Below, piece by piece: positions 49,090 to 62,830 of a DNA stretch of 64,000 bases. The translations under genes and the position numbers were made by a program. Numbering within the stretch: the first letter of the stretch is position 1; each line of letters starts with the position of its first letter. The notes under the pieces are model-generated. The model was not told the origin of the DNA. It did not search any database and saw only the letters and a list, made by a program, of their open reading frames with translations. The stretch is from assembly GCA_964020155.1 (NCBI GenBank), contig OZ026558.1:1850663-1914662 (forward strand), in the 5' to 3' direction. Source of the DNA: Chondrilla cf. caribensis. Lineage: Eukaryota; Porifera; Demospongiae; Chondrillida; Chondrillidae.

Positions 49090-49665
49090 TGCAACAAGCA
49101 ACAAGTTTTTTATCACTGCAAATGGCTTGGCTAATACTGAAAACAGTATGAGTGACAGTGCAATCATAACATTCTAGAAAGCTACCATGTTGATCCACAG
49201 TGCCGTCCCAAGTAGAAGTGACTTCACATGTTTTGTATTACAATAATAGAACAGTACAGTGACTGGTATCATGAGAATGTGTGGAATAGCTGGTGACTGT
49301 TTAGTCTTGTATACAAAGTATTCCTGGAGAATACCCATGGATATTCTTAAGATGTACGGAATTATGAGTCTCTTGTCACTGTCATCTGATTGGAGTACAT
49401 AGCTGATTGACTACTGATATGTGTCCATAAAACAACACTGTTGCAGTTATTAATCCAATCACAGTCACTCCCCACATTAAGCCATAGTACTAGTACGAAT
49501 AGCAATTAACCACAGCAGAAAGCCTTCCAGTATACCTCCAATTAGGAAATACACTCCATATCTAACAGTGATATTGAGGAATTTGCTACCACTGATTCTA
49601 CTGGGTGGGATGTATGTTGCATCATTGGCAGTTCTCTTAATGACGACAATCACACTACCACCTCA
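49090..49665 (-). pseudogene. Type C exon 2 relic upstream of A3
   Basis: Covers the first half of type C exon 2, from the IVVIKRTANDATY linker (about 49620-49650) to the VLAKPF-equivalent segment at 49130, with many stops and indels. Truncated exactly where A3 upstream sequence begins. A weak match to the start of type C exon 1 (ATGTACACTGTAATG, about 50340-50355) could be its first exon, with module U between. Confidence 0.75.
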
Positions 49666-50865
49666 TGCCACCTCAATATTTCTGTTTCTATCTTGAATGC
49701 AATTGTTGTTTTGCTCACATTTATAATAGGTGTACAGTGTATACATTATTACACCGGAGGGCAAGCTAAAGGTCACTTCAGGCAAATGCAACTTGAAGAG
49801 AACAAAAGGTTGGACTCAACTTGAATTTCGCAGTTAACTGAGGACAAAGAATATGGATTGGTACACAATAGTATACCATAGTGTGACCGGATGTGGATAG
49901 CAAGTGTATTGATAGATTTGTTTCAATAAAAAATGATGTGGATAGTGAGGGAACCGGCTATCTGAGGTGTGAATAAGTGAGTGACTGTATAATAAACTCA
50001 TTTATGCAACAGTAATGTGAAGTGTGATTCAGACCATATCATGCATTAAAAATTCAAAATCATTTGAATTGACTGACTATGTACTAGACTCCAGCCATAT
50101 GTACTTGTGATGCATGATATTACCTCAGACTAAGTTTTCATAACCAGTATGTACATATACAAGTCTGTTGCACCGGTTGATGTGTGGTTGAATACATTAT
50201 GGTATATAGTAGGACCACCAATTTTGACAATTAATGTATTGCAATATAAAAATTTCAATTGTTGATTGACAAGTTCTTTTTGAGTACAGTAAGATTTCTT
50301 TTCTCAAATTTGACACAGTAGCACAAAAAACACATTATACATTACAGTGTACATAGATTCATTACGACTTAATGCAATTTTTTTCATGTGTGAATATCAG
50401 CTTTCTTATATTACAAAACCAGTTTCACATACAGTACAAGTATTTACTTTAAAATTGTCAATGACACACCTATATGTCTATGGTAGTTACTAATTACTTC
50501 ATAATGGTGATCTAATATTAAAACACTACAGTCAAATGTGCCTTTTGATTTAGTGTGTCTGGTATAAGTTTGAGTGGATTTCCATCATAACCACTATTAT
50601 GCTGATGCATGACTTAATAATATGCCATACAGCTATATTGAACCCTGGACACCCTGGATCTGCCCCAATCATTATTTGTTTAACACAAATTGATATGTGA
50701 TATTTAAAGGCTCCACATTTATATGAAGCCATAATATAATGTAAAATCACTCAATGTATAATAACTTCATGTACGTTGATAAATGATAGCTTTGCTAATG
50801 TAAATAAGTAGGATGTAAGTTCGCACAGTATTATCAAGTAATTTATTCGCATATTATTATGCCGA
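49666..50865. other. Intergenic stretch with module U and A4 3' flank
   Basis: Module U at 49670-50290. Compared with 54650-55400, about 780 bp is missing at 50640, where the GC-rich type A 3' motif is left truncated. No gene. Confidence 0.5.
50842..50847 (-). terminator. Poly(A) signal of A4
   Basis: AATAAA on the minus strand, about 20 bp beyond the A4 stop, predicting a very short 3' UTR. The same site is present at A5. Confidence 0.45.
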
Positions 50866-53031
50866 TCATGGATTGAGAATTTCTTCATCCTCAATTAACT
50901 CAGATGTGTTTCCCTCAGCAGACTGAGCTCTGCTATCACTACTCCCATTGTGTAACTGATTACCACCTGAATTATCCAAAAGCTTCCAAATCAACATCTT
51001 CAGCAAGAATGTAACTGCTCCAAGAATGACTGGAATGAAAGCAGAGCTGAGTAAAGCCCTAATATTGCCTTGCTTTGTGTCTGCATTGATGGCATATCCA
51101 CTGGAACCAAGTACAGCACAATAACAGCCAACCATAGCAAGTAGTGGGATGAGTACCACAGCATGCAGTATGGTGGTCCCTCTTCCCTGTGGTCTCTGTC
51201 GCTTTGGAGTGAAGAGGTAGGCAGAAATTGTGAACACTAAAGAGAATATGTTGATAAGGCAGAAAAGAACAAGTACGAGAACAAGTGCATTTGTAATGAC
51301 AGCAAATGGCTCAGCAAGCACTGCAACACCAATAATTGTTCCGTGTATGGTGATGTAAAGTACTGTCATCGCGTTGATCACTATACCTATGCAGAATACA
51401 AATGGCTTTGTACGCTGCAGTTTACAGCAACAGAAGAGTACAGCAGTTGGAATCAAGAACATGTATGGCATTGATGGTGGTTTAAATGTTCGAGCAAAGT
51501 ATATGGCAATGGGTACTGCAAATAAAGCAGGGAGGCTGACTATGCCAATGCCAGTGACAAAGTAACCAATGTCACTTCCATTCTGAGGTGATACACTGTT
51601 CATTATTGATAATGCACAGTACATCATGAATGGCAACATGAAGATGTTGCAACTTGTGATACCACTTATCAGTCCATAATGCTTGTAGGTGTAGAAATGA
51701 GTTTGTTGTATATGAGTCTCCAAATGGCTCTTCAGCATTAGAATAATTCCAATTGAGACCAGTATAAGCTCCATTACTCCCCCAATGTACCAAATCATTC
51801 GGGTCACAATAAAACGCTTGTGGAAATCAGTGAAATCTTTCGGAATTAGAAGAAATTCCTGACTGTAATTGCAGGTTTCTTGAACAAATCCTGAGTGCTG
51901 GTTAGTTTTTGTAGCATCTTCAAGTGCATAATCCTGAAGCTAGATGAGGAATGCATAATGATTATTCATTAATATTATAATATCAGTAATAATAGTAATA
52001 GTAATAGTATAAGTGCATTTAATTTCAAATATATGTGCAGTGTAAAATGATTATAATCCCTCTACTCTGCATATAGCATTATAATATATAATTTAGGTAA
52101 ACCACATTCCCAGACCAGCTATCTCCACTGAGAATTGTCCTGGTTGTCTCTTCTTCAGGGATTTCACAGTCTTGTGTCTATGGGCTAATGCTTGCATTCA
52201 AAACAAATTCATTTCCACTTTTTGTAGAGTTCAGTGGGATGATTATTTTACTATTTCATAAGCATTGAGCAGGTATACAACCCCAATATCAACAGTATGT
52301 AGCAGTGCAAATTAATAGATTCTGAATTTGAATATACATCAAACTGTACTGCGAAATCAGGATGGTTTGGCATGCTTTAACTTTTCAGGGAGATGTTATC
52401 CCTATCAGTTTCTATATTTAAAGCTAGTTTAATTAAACACTCAAAACGCAAGGTATTATGGAGACAATTTTTTGAGATCTAAGACATGTTTCAACACTGT
52501 CAAGGAGGCATTGTATTAATGAATTGGACAATGTGTAGTTATGATCATACTTACCAAAGAGGTCATTTGCAATAGGAATTTTGTTGTCACATTGGAACAA
52601 GGATAGGGAACAATGATTGTTATTTTAGGAGGGTTCCATTCTTCAAAATAGTTCAATGTGTAAAGTGAGAGTTTGTTGAGAAACTCTGGTCTACCGTATA
52701 TGAACACTATTGAAGACATCCATATCAGCTCATGTTTTGGACAGGATGGTGTACTGAGTAATATGACTTCTGATCCATTTGCATCAATTGATTTAAAATC
52801 CACTATCACTGAATATGGCAAATGCCCATATGGTGGGTAGAAGGCCTGGGACAATTTCTGCCTGTTTTCTGTGTTGTTCATAAAGGTCATCACTTCCAAC
52901 TTTCTGTAATCTTCAACACAGTTGACAGAGCTCTCAGTGGTGCTGAATCCATTGGATGCCGTACAAGCACAATATAGTACTGACGATATACCAAAGGCAG
53001 TCAACAATGTGAACCTCACTAGAATTGCCAT
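50866..53031 (-). CDS. Type A polytopic membrane protein (gene A4)
   Basis: Exon 1 is 52555-53031 (159 codons) and exon 2 is 50866-51939 (357 codons plus stop); 516 residues. Intron 615 bp, with an in-frame TAG at the acceptor, so unlike A2 and A3 it has no read-through form. Ectodomain differs from A5 by a few residues (YRKLEVMTF, DFKSIDANGSEVILL, NPPKITIIV). Linker has a His for Asn before KRF. Tail reads QLHNGSSDSRAQS then ELIEDEEILNP. Tandem partner of A5, about 4.77 kb away. Apparently intact. Confidence 0.89.
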
Positions 53032-53149
53032 AACTGGTGGAATTGTTGTCGTACTGTTTGTGGCTGTATTTATCAAGTCACAACCAATACTTACTCAATG
53101 TGTATATGAAAATGAAAGCAATTTGCAACGAGCAACAACCTTTTATCAC

Positions 53150-53700
53150 TGCAAATGGTTTGACTAATACTGAAAACAGTGTGAGTGACGGTGTAATCAT
53201 AACATTCTAGAAAGCTACCATGTTGATCCACAGTGCTGTCCTGAGTAAAAGTGACTTCACATGTTTCGTATTACAATAACAGAACAGTACAGTGACTGGT
53301 ATCATGAGAATGTGATGAATAGCAGGTGACTGTTTAGTCTTGTATACAAAGTATTCCTGGAAGAATACCCATGGATATTCCCAAGATGTACGGAATTATG
53401 AGTCTCTTGTCACTATCATCTAATTGGAGTATATAGCTTATTGACAACTGATATGTGTCCATAAAACAACAGTGTTGCAGTTATTAATCCAGTCACAGTC
53501 ACTCCCCACATTAAGCCATAGTACTAGTACGAATAGGAATAGCAATTAACCAAAGCAGAATGACTTCCAGTATACCTCCAATTAGGAAATACACTCCATA
53601 TCTAACAGTGTTATGGTGGAATTTGCTACCACTGATTCTACTGGGTAGGATGTATGTTGCATCATTGGCAGTTCTCTTAATGACAACAATCATACTACCA
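53150..53700 (-). pseudogene. Type C exon 2 relic upstream of A4
   Basis: Same truncated first half of type C exon 2 as at 49090-49665. The 5' part (53511-53693) is still open for 60 codons (IVVIKRTANDATYILPSR). Stops and indels follow. A type C exon 1 start relic (MYAVVYNMCFL-like, about 54340-54375, minus strand) lies beyond module U, suggesting one decayed gene spanning 53150-54375. Confidence 0.75.
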
Positions 53701-55628
53701 CCTCATGCCACCTCATCTTCTAATGCAATTGTAGTTTTGCTCACATTTATAATAGGTGTACAGTGTATACATTATTACATCAGAGGGCAAGCTAAAGGTC
53801 ACTTCAGGCAAATGCAACTTGAAAAGAACAAAAGGTTGGACTCAACTTGAATTTCGCAGTTAACTGAGGACAAAGAATATGGATTGGTACACAATAGTAT
53901 ACCATAGTATGACTGGATGCAGATAGCAAGTGTATTGATAGATTTGTTTCAATAAAAATTATGTGGATAGCGAGGGAACCGGCTATCTGAGGTGTGAATA
54001 AGTGAGTGACTGTATAACAAACTCATTTATGCAACAGTAATGTGAAGTGTGATTCAGACCATTTTATGCATAAAAAATTCAAAATCATTTGAATTGACTG
54101 ACTATGTACTAGACTCCAGTCATATGTACTTGTGATGCATGATATTACCTCAGACTAAGTTTTCATAACCAGTATATACATATACAAGTCTGCTGCACAG
54201 GTTGGTGTGTGATTGAATACATTGTAGTATATAGTAGGACCACCAATTTTGACAATTAATGTATTGGAATATAAGAATTTTAATCGTTGATTGACAAGTT
54301 CGTTTTGAGTACAGCTCTTCTCAAATTTGACGCAGTAGCACAAAAAACACATGTTATATACACAACAGCGTACATAGATTCCTTACGACTTAATGCAAGT
54401 TTTTCTCAGGTGTGATTATCAGCTTTCTTATATTACAAAACCAGGTTCACGTACAGTGCAAGTATTTACTTTTAATTGTCAATGACACACCAGTATGCCT
54501 ATGGTAGTCAATAATTACTTCATAATGGTGATCTAATATTAGAACACTACAGTCAAATGTGCCTATTGATTTAGTGTGTATGGTATAAGTTTGTGTGGAT
54601 TTCCATTATAATCACTATTATGCTGATGCATGACATAATATGCCTATTCTGCTCTATTAGTGAATCTGAAGGTAGATTTGTTTCGGATACAGGAGTTTAA
54701 TAAAAATGAACTTTCTACCATATATAAGTGTTACTTATGGGTGGTCTACTTCTAGTTAAACATGTATACGTAAGTCACTATAATATTTCTAATATAATTA
54801 TATATATATATATATATATATAATTCTAATATAGCTACAAGTGTAATGATGATGCAATACTAAGTGTCACTCGAAATAGTTATGGACACATACAATATAA
54901 TATATAGTCAACACTGATGTCACAGGAGAGAATCTAATAATAGAACATGAAACAATTCACAATAACAGATAGAATCCCAAATCTGTCCTGTTTTCATACT
55001 GAAAGTGATAATTATTGTGCTTGCATAATGCGGCACATAATAATAACAAAGTATACACCTTAAGTTCGTTCCATTCAATTGCTTAAAGAATGCATCAGCA
55101 GTCCTTCCAGGATTTTGGTAGGGTCACAATTTTTTTTCCCCACAACATGTATACAGTTTTGCTGGAGAAATTACAGCCTACAAGTGAAGGTACAAATTGT
55201 TCAATACAGAAATATCCTTGCAGCATTGGAAGCATACATGCACGTTTTCGAAGGTAATATTATGGAGTTAGTGATTAATTAGACCTTATATACGACAGAT
55301 GTACTTTTTTCCTTTGCTAAGTACTGTGCCGATGTGCCTATTATTTCCTTATAAATCCATTTTTATTTATTGAAAAATGATACAAAGTCCAAACTAGGCC
55401 AAAAGGGTCACTTGATCCCTGGACCCCCTGGATCTGCCCCAATCAGTATTTGTTTAACACAAATGGACTTATGGCTCCACATTTATATAAGCCATAATAT
55501 AATGCAAAATCACTCAATGTATGATAACTTGATGTACGTTGATGAATGATAGCTTTGCTAATATAAATAAGTATGATGTATGTTTGCACAGTATTATCAA
55601 GTAATTTATTCGCATGATATTATGCCGA
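53701..55628. other. Intergenic stretch A4-A5
   Basis: Module U at 53700-54310, the type C exon 1 start relic near 54340-54375, a (TA)n microsatellite at about 54800-54823 and the GC-rich type A 3' motif at 55395-55440. No intact gene. Confidence 0.5.
55605..55610 (-). terminator. Poly(A) signal of A5
   Basis: AATAAA about 20 bp beyond the A5 stop on the minus strand, in the same context as at A4. Confidence 0.45.
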
Positions 55629-57801
55629 TCATGGATTGAGAATTTCTTCATCCTCAATTAACTCAGATGTGTTTCCCTCAGCAGACTGGGCTCTGCTATC
55701 ACTACTCCCATTGTGTAGCGGATTACCACCTGAAGTATCCAAAAGCTTCCAAATCAACATCTTCAAGAAGAATGTAACTGCTCCAAGAATGACTGGAATG
55801 AAAGCAGAGCTAAGTAAAGCCCTAATATTGTCTTGCTTTGTGTCCGCATTGATGGCATACCCACTGGAACCAAGAACAGCACAATAACAGCCAACCATAG
55901 CGAGTAGTGGGATGAGTACCACAGCATGCAGTATGGTGGTTCCTCTTTCCTGTGGTCTCTGTCGCTTTGGAGTGAAGAGGTAGGCAGAAATTGTGAACAC
56001 TAAAGAGAAAATGTTGATAAGACAGAAAAGAACAAGTACGAGAACAAGTGTATTTGTAATAACAGCAAATGGCTCAGCAAACAAGGCAACACCAATAATT
56101 GTTCCGTGTATGGTGATGTAAAGTACTGTCATTGCGTTGATCACAATACCTACGCAGAATACAAATGGCTTTGTACGCTGCAGCTTACAGCAACAGAAGA
56201 GTACAGCAGTTGGAATCAAGAAAATGTATGGCATTGATGGTGGTTTAAATGTTCCAGCAAAGTATATGGCAATGGGTACTGCAAATAGAGCAGGGAGGCT
56301 GACTATGCCAATGCCAGTGACAAAGTAACCAATGTCACTTCCATTTTGAGGTGATACACTGTTCATTATTGATAATGCACAGTACATCATGAATGGCAAC
56401 AAGAAGATGTTGCAACTTGTGATACCACTTATCAGTCCATAATGCTTGTAGGTGTAGAAATGAGTTTGTTGTATATGAGTCTCCAAATGGCTCTTCAGCA
56501 TTAGGATAATTCCAATTGAGACCAGTATAAGCTCCATTACTCCCCCAATGTACCAAATCATTCGAGTCACATTAAAACGCTTGTTGAAATCAGTGAAATC
56601 TTTTGGAATTTGAAGAAATTCCTGACTGTAATTGCAGGTTTCTTGAACAAATCCTGAGTGCTGGTTAGTTTTTGTAGCATCTTCAAGTGCATAATCCTGA
56701 AGCTAGATGAGGAATGCATAATGATTATTCACTAATATTATAATATCAGTAATAATAGTAATAGTAATAGTAATAGTAAAAGTGCATTTAATTTCAAATA
56801 TATGTGCAGTGTAAAATGATTATAATCCCTCTACCATGCATACAGAATTATAATATATAATTTAGGTAAACTCCATTCCCAGACCAATTTTCTACACCGA
56901 GAATCGTCCTGGTTGCCTTTTCTTTAGGGATTCACAGTCTTGTATCTATGGAGTCATGCTTGCATTCAAACCAAATTCATTTTCACTTTTTGTAGAGTTC
57001 AGTGGGATGATTATTTCACTATTTCATAGCATTGAGCACGTATACAACCCCAATATCAGCAGGATGTAGCAGTGCAAATCCATGGATTCTGAATTCGAAT
57101 ATACATCAAACTGTACTGTGAAATCAGGATGGTTTGACATGCTTTAACTTTTCAGGGAGATGTTATCCCTATATCAGTTTCCATATTTAAAGCTAGTTTA
57201 ATTAAACGCACAGAACGCAAGGTATTATGCAGACAATTTTTCTGAGATCTAAGGCATGTTTCAACACCGTCAAGGAGGTATTGTATTAATGAATTGGACA
57301 ATGTGTACTTATGATCATACTTACCAAAGAGGTCATTTGCAATAGGAATTTTGTTGTCACATTGGAACAAGGATAGGGAACAAAGATTGTTATTTCAGGA
57401 GGTATCCATTCTTCAAAATAGTTCAATGTGTAAAGTGAGAGTTTGTTGAGAAACTCTGGTCTACCATATATGAACACTATTGAAGACATCCATATCAGCT
57501 CATGTTTTGGACAGGATGGTGTACTGAGCAACGTGACTTCTGATCCATTTGCATCAATTGATTTATAATCCACTATCACTGAATATGGCAAATGCCCATA
57601 TGGTGGGTAGAAGGCCTGGGACAATTTCTGCCTGTTTTCTGTGTTGTTCATGAAGGTCATCTCTTCAAACTTCCTGTAATCTTCAACACAGTTGACAGAG
57701 CTCTCAGTGGTGCTGAATCCATTGGATGCCGTACAAGCACAATATAGTACTGACAATATACCAAAGGCAGTCAACAATGTAAACCTCACTAGAATCGCCA
57801 T
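55629..57801 (-). CDS. Type A polytopic membrane protein (gene A5)
   Basis: Exon 1 is 57325-57801 (159 codons) and exon 2 is 55629-56702 (357 codons plus stop); 516 residues. Intron 622 bp. Ectodomain identical to A1, so this is the full-length counterpart of the gene cut by the left edge. ALFAEPF and ITNTLVLVLVLF distinguish its core from A4 (AVLAEPF). Tail reads PLHNGSSDSRAQS then ELIEDEEILNP. Signal peptide MAILVRFTLLTAFGILSVL; three sequons; LFCCC intact. Apparently functional. Confidence 0.89.
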
Positions 57802-57913
57802 AACTGTTGGAACTGTGGTCGTACTGTGCGTAACTGCATTTATCAAGTCACAACCAGTACTTACTCAATGTATATATGAAAATGAAAGCAATTTGCAACA
57901 ACCAACAAGTTTG

Positions 57914-58145
57914 TTAATACTGCAAATGGTTTGGCTAATACTGAAAACAGTGTGAGTGACGGTGCAATCATAACATTCTAGAAAGCTACCATGTTGATCA
58001 GCAGTGCCGTCTCAAGTAGAAGTGACTTCACACGTTTTGTATTGCAATAACAGAACAGTACAGTGACTGGTATCATGAGAATGTGCGGAATAGCTGGTGA
58101 CTGTTCAGTCTTGTATACAAAGTATTCCATTTTTATCACCTGATG
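57914..58145 (-). pseudogene. Truncated type C exon 2 relic upstream of A5
   Basis: Same relic as 1880-2110 in the left repeat copy. Carries stops and indels. Confidence 0.65.
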
Positions 58146-58182
58146 AGGTCAAACATCAAAGGCACTGCCTGGGCAGTATATT

Positions 58183-58654
58183 TCATACTTTCCTGGCATG
58201 TAGAAATTCAAGCGTCACATTTGGGCATGGGTGAGGTACATTCAATGGAGTATATGGCGTCTCACAACCTTTGAAGTATTTAAGAACGTACATTATTATT
58301 AATCTATTCAAGTACATTGGATTACAAAGGAGAAAAACTGGGTATGAGAGCCAGATCCAATCTTTATTCATGTGACCATCTCTGTGAGTCAGTATGATCG
58401 CTTTTGTTCCATTTGATAGCACACTTTGATAGGAAACATCCACTGAAAATGGTAGGTGGCCATTTGGAGGGTAGAAGATCTTGTACAATTTGTATCTGTT
58501 CCCTGTGTTGTTCATGAAGGTCTTCTGTTCAAATTCCAAGAAATCGGAAACACATTTGGTCCCAGTTGTATGAGAGTGAGCTCCACACAAGACCAAGGTC
58601 CCAAAAAACCACATGTACTGTACACTACAGAGTACATAGGTGTTCCCTCCAGAT
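58183..58654 (-). pseudogene. Type C exon 1 pseudogene (right copy)
   Basis: Equivalent of 2149-2620 with one added ATT codon (LIIMYVL). Same leader frameshift and lost donor. Confidence 0.75.
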
Positions 58655-60059
58655 TCCCTTACAAATAATGGAAGTTATCCAGTTGTAAATGTTGGTTTAC
58701 GTACACTACAAATCCAGTTACACATCACAATTGTTGCTTTAAATACTCATCGACATACCTAATATGGCAGTCAAAAATTGTTTTCATACTGAAAGTGATA
58801 CTCATTGTGTTATAGCATAATGTGATCACATAATGATAACATGGTACACCTTGTTCCATTCAGTTTTATTAAGGGATCAATAATGCTGAGGTAAGGTGTC
58901 ACTAGTTCACAGGTTAGGAGGGGAATTTCAGAATGTGAATGTACAAATTGCAGTGCAGAGATATCTTTGCAGCATTGAAAGTACATGTTATTTGAAGGTG
59001 ATGTATGGTGTAAGTGATTAGTCAAACCTTATGTACAACAGACGGGCTTACAAGACACTTAACTACACAGCTGACAAAAACTAATAACAGCGTTTGTAAC
59101 GAGTGAAAATTTTCAGGCTTATCTGATTATAGCTTCTTAAATACCCTGTCTGTGACCTGATGGAATATCTTAACAGACAAAACTGAATTAATTCAGACCA
59201 TTTCAGTAGCTGATTGCAAAATTAGACAACACTGAAACATATAATTGCAACATTCTGTGGTGTGGTGTGGTGTACTGGGACCCTTAATAATAACCCCATG
59301 GCTTATGGATACCCTAAACTGATGAAACCATGTCAATACCTAAACTATCCTATAAACACAAAATTTCTATTAACGTTAATTAAGGAAACTACCTACGAGG
59401 TTCTACGTATGTTAGCTCAATTGGTTAGGTTTATTGGGTGATCTAAATTTGAAGTCGAAAACTTGTAATTGCTCTTATTGACCGAGCTAGCACCAGTCAT
59501 GTCATGAAACAGGTAATGGCCATTTAATCATTGTGTAATGCAGAAATGACAGGCAAAGAGCAGAAACGATAAAAAGTTGATTTGCCAATAATTTTAGAAT
59601 GATGATCCTAACAACATTCATTGTACTAATGTATTATTTTCCTATACTACTGATGTGCCTACTGTGACATGAATGTAATGATCAAAAAATGATATAAAAC
59701 TGTGTCTAGGCCGAGGGAGGCCACGTGCCCCCTGGATCTGCCTGATCATTTTGTAATGAAAATGTATCATCATAATATTATAGGTTCTCAATGCAAATGG
59801 ACTTGTAGATAAATCATAAAAACTATTTTTGCACTCTCCAAATGAATTACAAGTGAAATATACAAGTATGAATAATCATTATTAAAATTGATACATGATG
59901 ATATTTTACGGCTGTTCATTAAACTATAATATAATACAAAATCACTCAATGTATGATAACTTGATGTGCATTCACGAATGATAATTAATGTTACTATGTA
60001 ATGTAACTAAGTCCCATGTAAGTTTTTACATAATTTCATTTGCATAATTATTATGCCGA
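58655..60059. other. Intergenic stretch (right copy of 2621-4025)
   Basis: No gene. GC-rich type A 3' motif at 59706-59745. Small differences from the left copy, such as loss of a few bases near 59643. Confidence 0.5.
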
Positions 60060-62830
60060 TCATGGATTAAGAATTTCTTCATCCTCAATTAACTCAGTTG
60101 TGTTTGCCTTGTCGGACTGATCTCTGCTATCACTACTCTTCTTGTGTACCTGGTTACCACCTGAATTATCCAAAAGCCTCGAGATTAACATCTTCAGAAA
60201 AAACGTAACTGCTCCAAGAATGACTGGAATAAAAACAGAGCTAAGTAATGCCCTGGTATTGTCTTGCTTTGTGTCTGAATTGATGGCATATCCACTGGAA
60301 CCAAATACAGCACAATAACAACCAACCATAGCAAGTAGTGGGATGAGTACCACAGCATACAGTATGGTGGTTCCTCTTCCCTGTGGTCTCTGTCGCTTTG
60401 GAGTGAAGAGGTAGGCAGAAATTGTGAACACTAAAGAGAAAATGTTGACAAGGCAGAAAAGAACAAGTATGAGAACAAGTGCATTTGTTATTACAGCATA
60501 TGGCTCAGCAAACAAGGTGAAACCAATGACGGTTCCATGCAAGGCAATGTAAAGCACTGCCATCATGTTGATCACAATACCCATACAAAATACCAATGGC
60601 TTTGCATGCCGCAGCTTACAGCAACAGAAGAGTACAGCAGTTGGAATCAAGAAAATGTATGGCATTGATGGTGGTTTAACTGTTCTAGCAAAGTATATGG
60701 CAATGAGGACTGCAAGTAGAGCAGGGAGGCTGGCTATGCCAATACCAGTGACGAAGTAACCAATATCACCTCCATTATGAGGTGATACCCTGTTCATTAG
60801 TGATAATATGCAGTACATCATGAATGGCAACATGAAGATGTTGCAACTTGTGATACCACTTATCAGTCCATAATGCTTGTAGGTGTAGAAATGAGTTTGA
60901 GGTACATGAGTCTCCAAATGGCACTTCAGCACTAGGATAATTCCCATTGAGACCAATATAAGTTCCATTATCATCCCAATGTACACAATCATTCAAGTCA
61001 TATTAAAACGTTTGTTGAAATCAACAAAATCTTTTGGAACTTGGAGAAATTCCTGACTGTAATTGCAGCTACTTTGAACAAAACCTGAGTACCGGTTAGT
61101 TTTTGTAGCATCTTCGAGTGCATAGTCCTGAATCTAGGTGAAGAATTCGAATGCTTAGTACATATATACATTTCATTTAAATTAAAATATCAATATTAAA
61201 GTAGCAGCATATTCATTTATGTGTATTTAATGACGCTTATGAAAAGTGTTACACAATTATAGTCCCTCTATCGTGTATAATATTATAGAGTAGTACACTC
61301 CCAGACTAGTTATGCACACTGAGATTCGCCCTAGTTGCTTTTTCCTTAGTGGATGTGCAGTCTTGTATTTATGGGGTCATGCTTGCATTCAAACCCAAAT
61401 CATTTTCACTTTTTTGTGGAGTTCAGTGGGATGATTATTTCACCATTTCATAGCATTGAACAAGTATACAATCCCAATATCAGCAGGATGTATAGCAGTG
61501 CTAATCCATGGAATATGTACATTAAAATGTACTTCTGCGAACAAGGTGGGTTCGGTTATGATGTTCTTTAACTTTTCAGGAACATGCTATCCATATATTC
61601 GTTTGCAGTTTTAATACTTGTTAATCATGAGCACAGACTGTATGGTTTTATACAGACAAGTTTTGAGGTCTACAAGATGCTTGAACACAGTTAAAGTGGG
61701 ATTATATACTTAATTGGACTTAATTTTATTGTGTACATAATATCATTATTATCATACTTACCAAAGAGGTCATTTGCAATAGGAATTTTGTTCTTACGTT
61801 GAAACAGGGATAGGGAACAAAAATTGTTATTTTAGGAGGGTTCCATTCTTCGAAATAGTTCAATGTGTAAAGTGAAAGTCTATCCATATATTCGTTTGCA
61901 GTTTTAATACTTGTTAATCATGAGCACAGACTGTATGGTTTTATACAGACAAGTTTTGAGGTCTACAAGATGCTTGAACGCAGTTAAAGTGGGATTATAT
62001 ACTTAATTGGACTTAATTTTATGGTGTACATATTATCATTATTATCATACTTACCAAAGAGGTCATTTGCAATAGGAATTTTGTTCTTACGTTGAAACAG
62101 GGATAGGGAACAAAAATTGTTATTTTAGGAGGGTTCCATTCTTCGAAATAGTTCAATGTGTAAAGTGAAAGTCTATCCATATATTCGTTTGCAGTTTTAA
62201 TACTTGTTAATCATGAGCACAGACTGTATGGTTTTATACAGACAAGTTTTGAGGTCTACAAGATGCTTGAACGCAGTTAAAGTGGGATTATATACTTAAT
62301 TGGACTTAATTTTATGGTGTACATATTATCATTATTATCATACTTACCAAAGAGGTCATTTGCAATAGGAATTTTGTTCTTACGTTGAAACAAGGATAGG
62401 GAACAAAAATTGTTATTTTAGGAGGGTTCCATTCTTCGAAATAGTTCAATGTGTAAAGTGAAAGTCTATTGAGAAACTCTGGTCTACTGTATATGAACAC
62501 AATTGAAGACATCCATATCAGCTCAGGTCTTGGACAGGATGGTGTACTGAGCAATGCGACTTCTGATCCATTTGCATCAATTGATTTATAATCCACTATC
62601 ACTGAATATGGCTAATGCCCATATGGTGGGTAGAAGGCCTGGGACAATTTCTGCCTGTTTTCTGTGTTGTTCATGAAGGTCATCTCTTCAAACTTCCTGT
62701 AATCTTCAATACAGTTGATCATGAAGGAGCTCTCAGTGATGCTGAATCCATTGGATGCTGTACAAGCACAATATAGTACTGACGATATACCAAAGGCAGT
62801 CAATAACGTGAACCTCACTAAAATTGCCAT
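60060..62830 (-). pseudogene. Type A pseudogene (right copy)
   Basis: Exon 2 is 60060-61133 and exon 1 is 62348-62830. Same two nonsense codons as the left copy (60993-60995 and 62612-62614). Exon 2 keeps six bases lost at 4026-4952, so it represents the more ancestral state. The intron has three 293-bp units rather than two. Both nonsense mutations therefore predate the 56-kb duplication. Confidence 0.9.
61587..62465. repeat. Tandem repeat, three units of 293 bp
   Basis: Units 61587-61879, 61880-62172 and 62173-62465, each with a donor site and the exon 1 3' end. Units 2 and 3 share a base (TTATGGTGTACATATTATC) that unit 1 lacks, so the extra unit probably arose by duplication of the second. 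Confidence 0.93.

Larger units (their letters stand above)
50866..57950. repeat. Tandem A-gene units, period about 4.77 kb
   Basis: A4 (50866-53031), its upstream type C relic and module U are repeated by A5 (55629-57801) and its flank with an offset of 4763-4770 bp. The A3 unit is a more distant third member. Confidence 0.85.
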
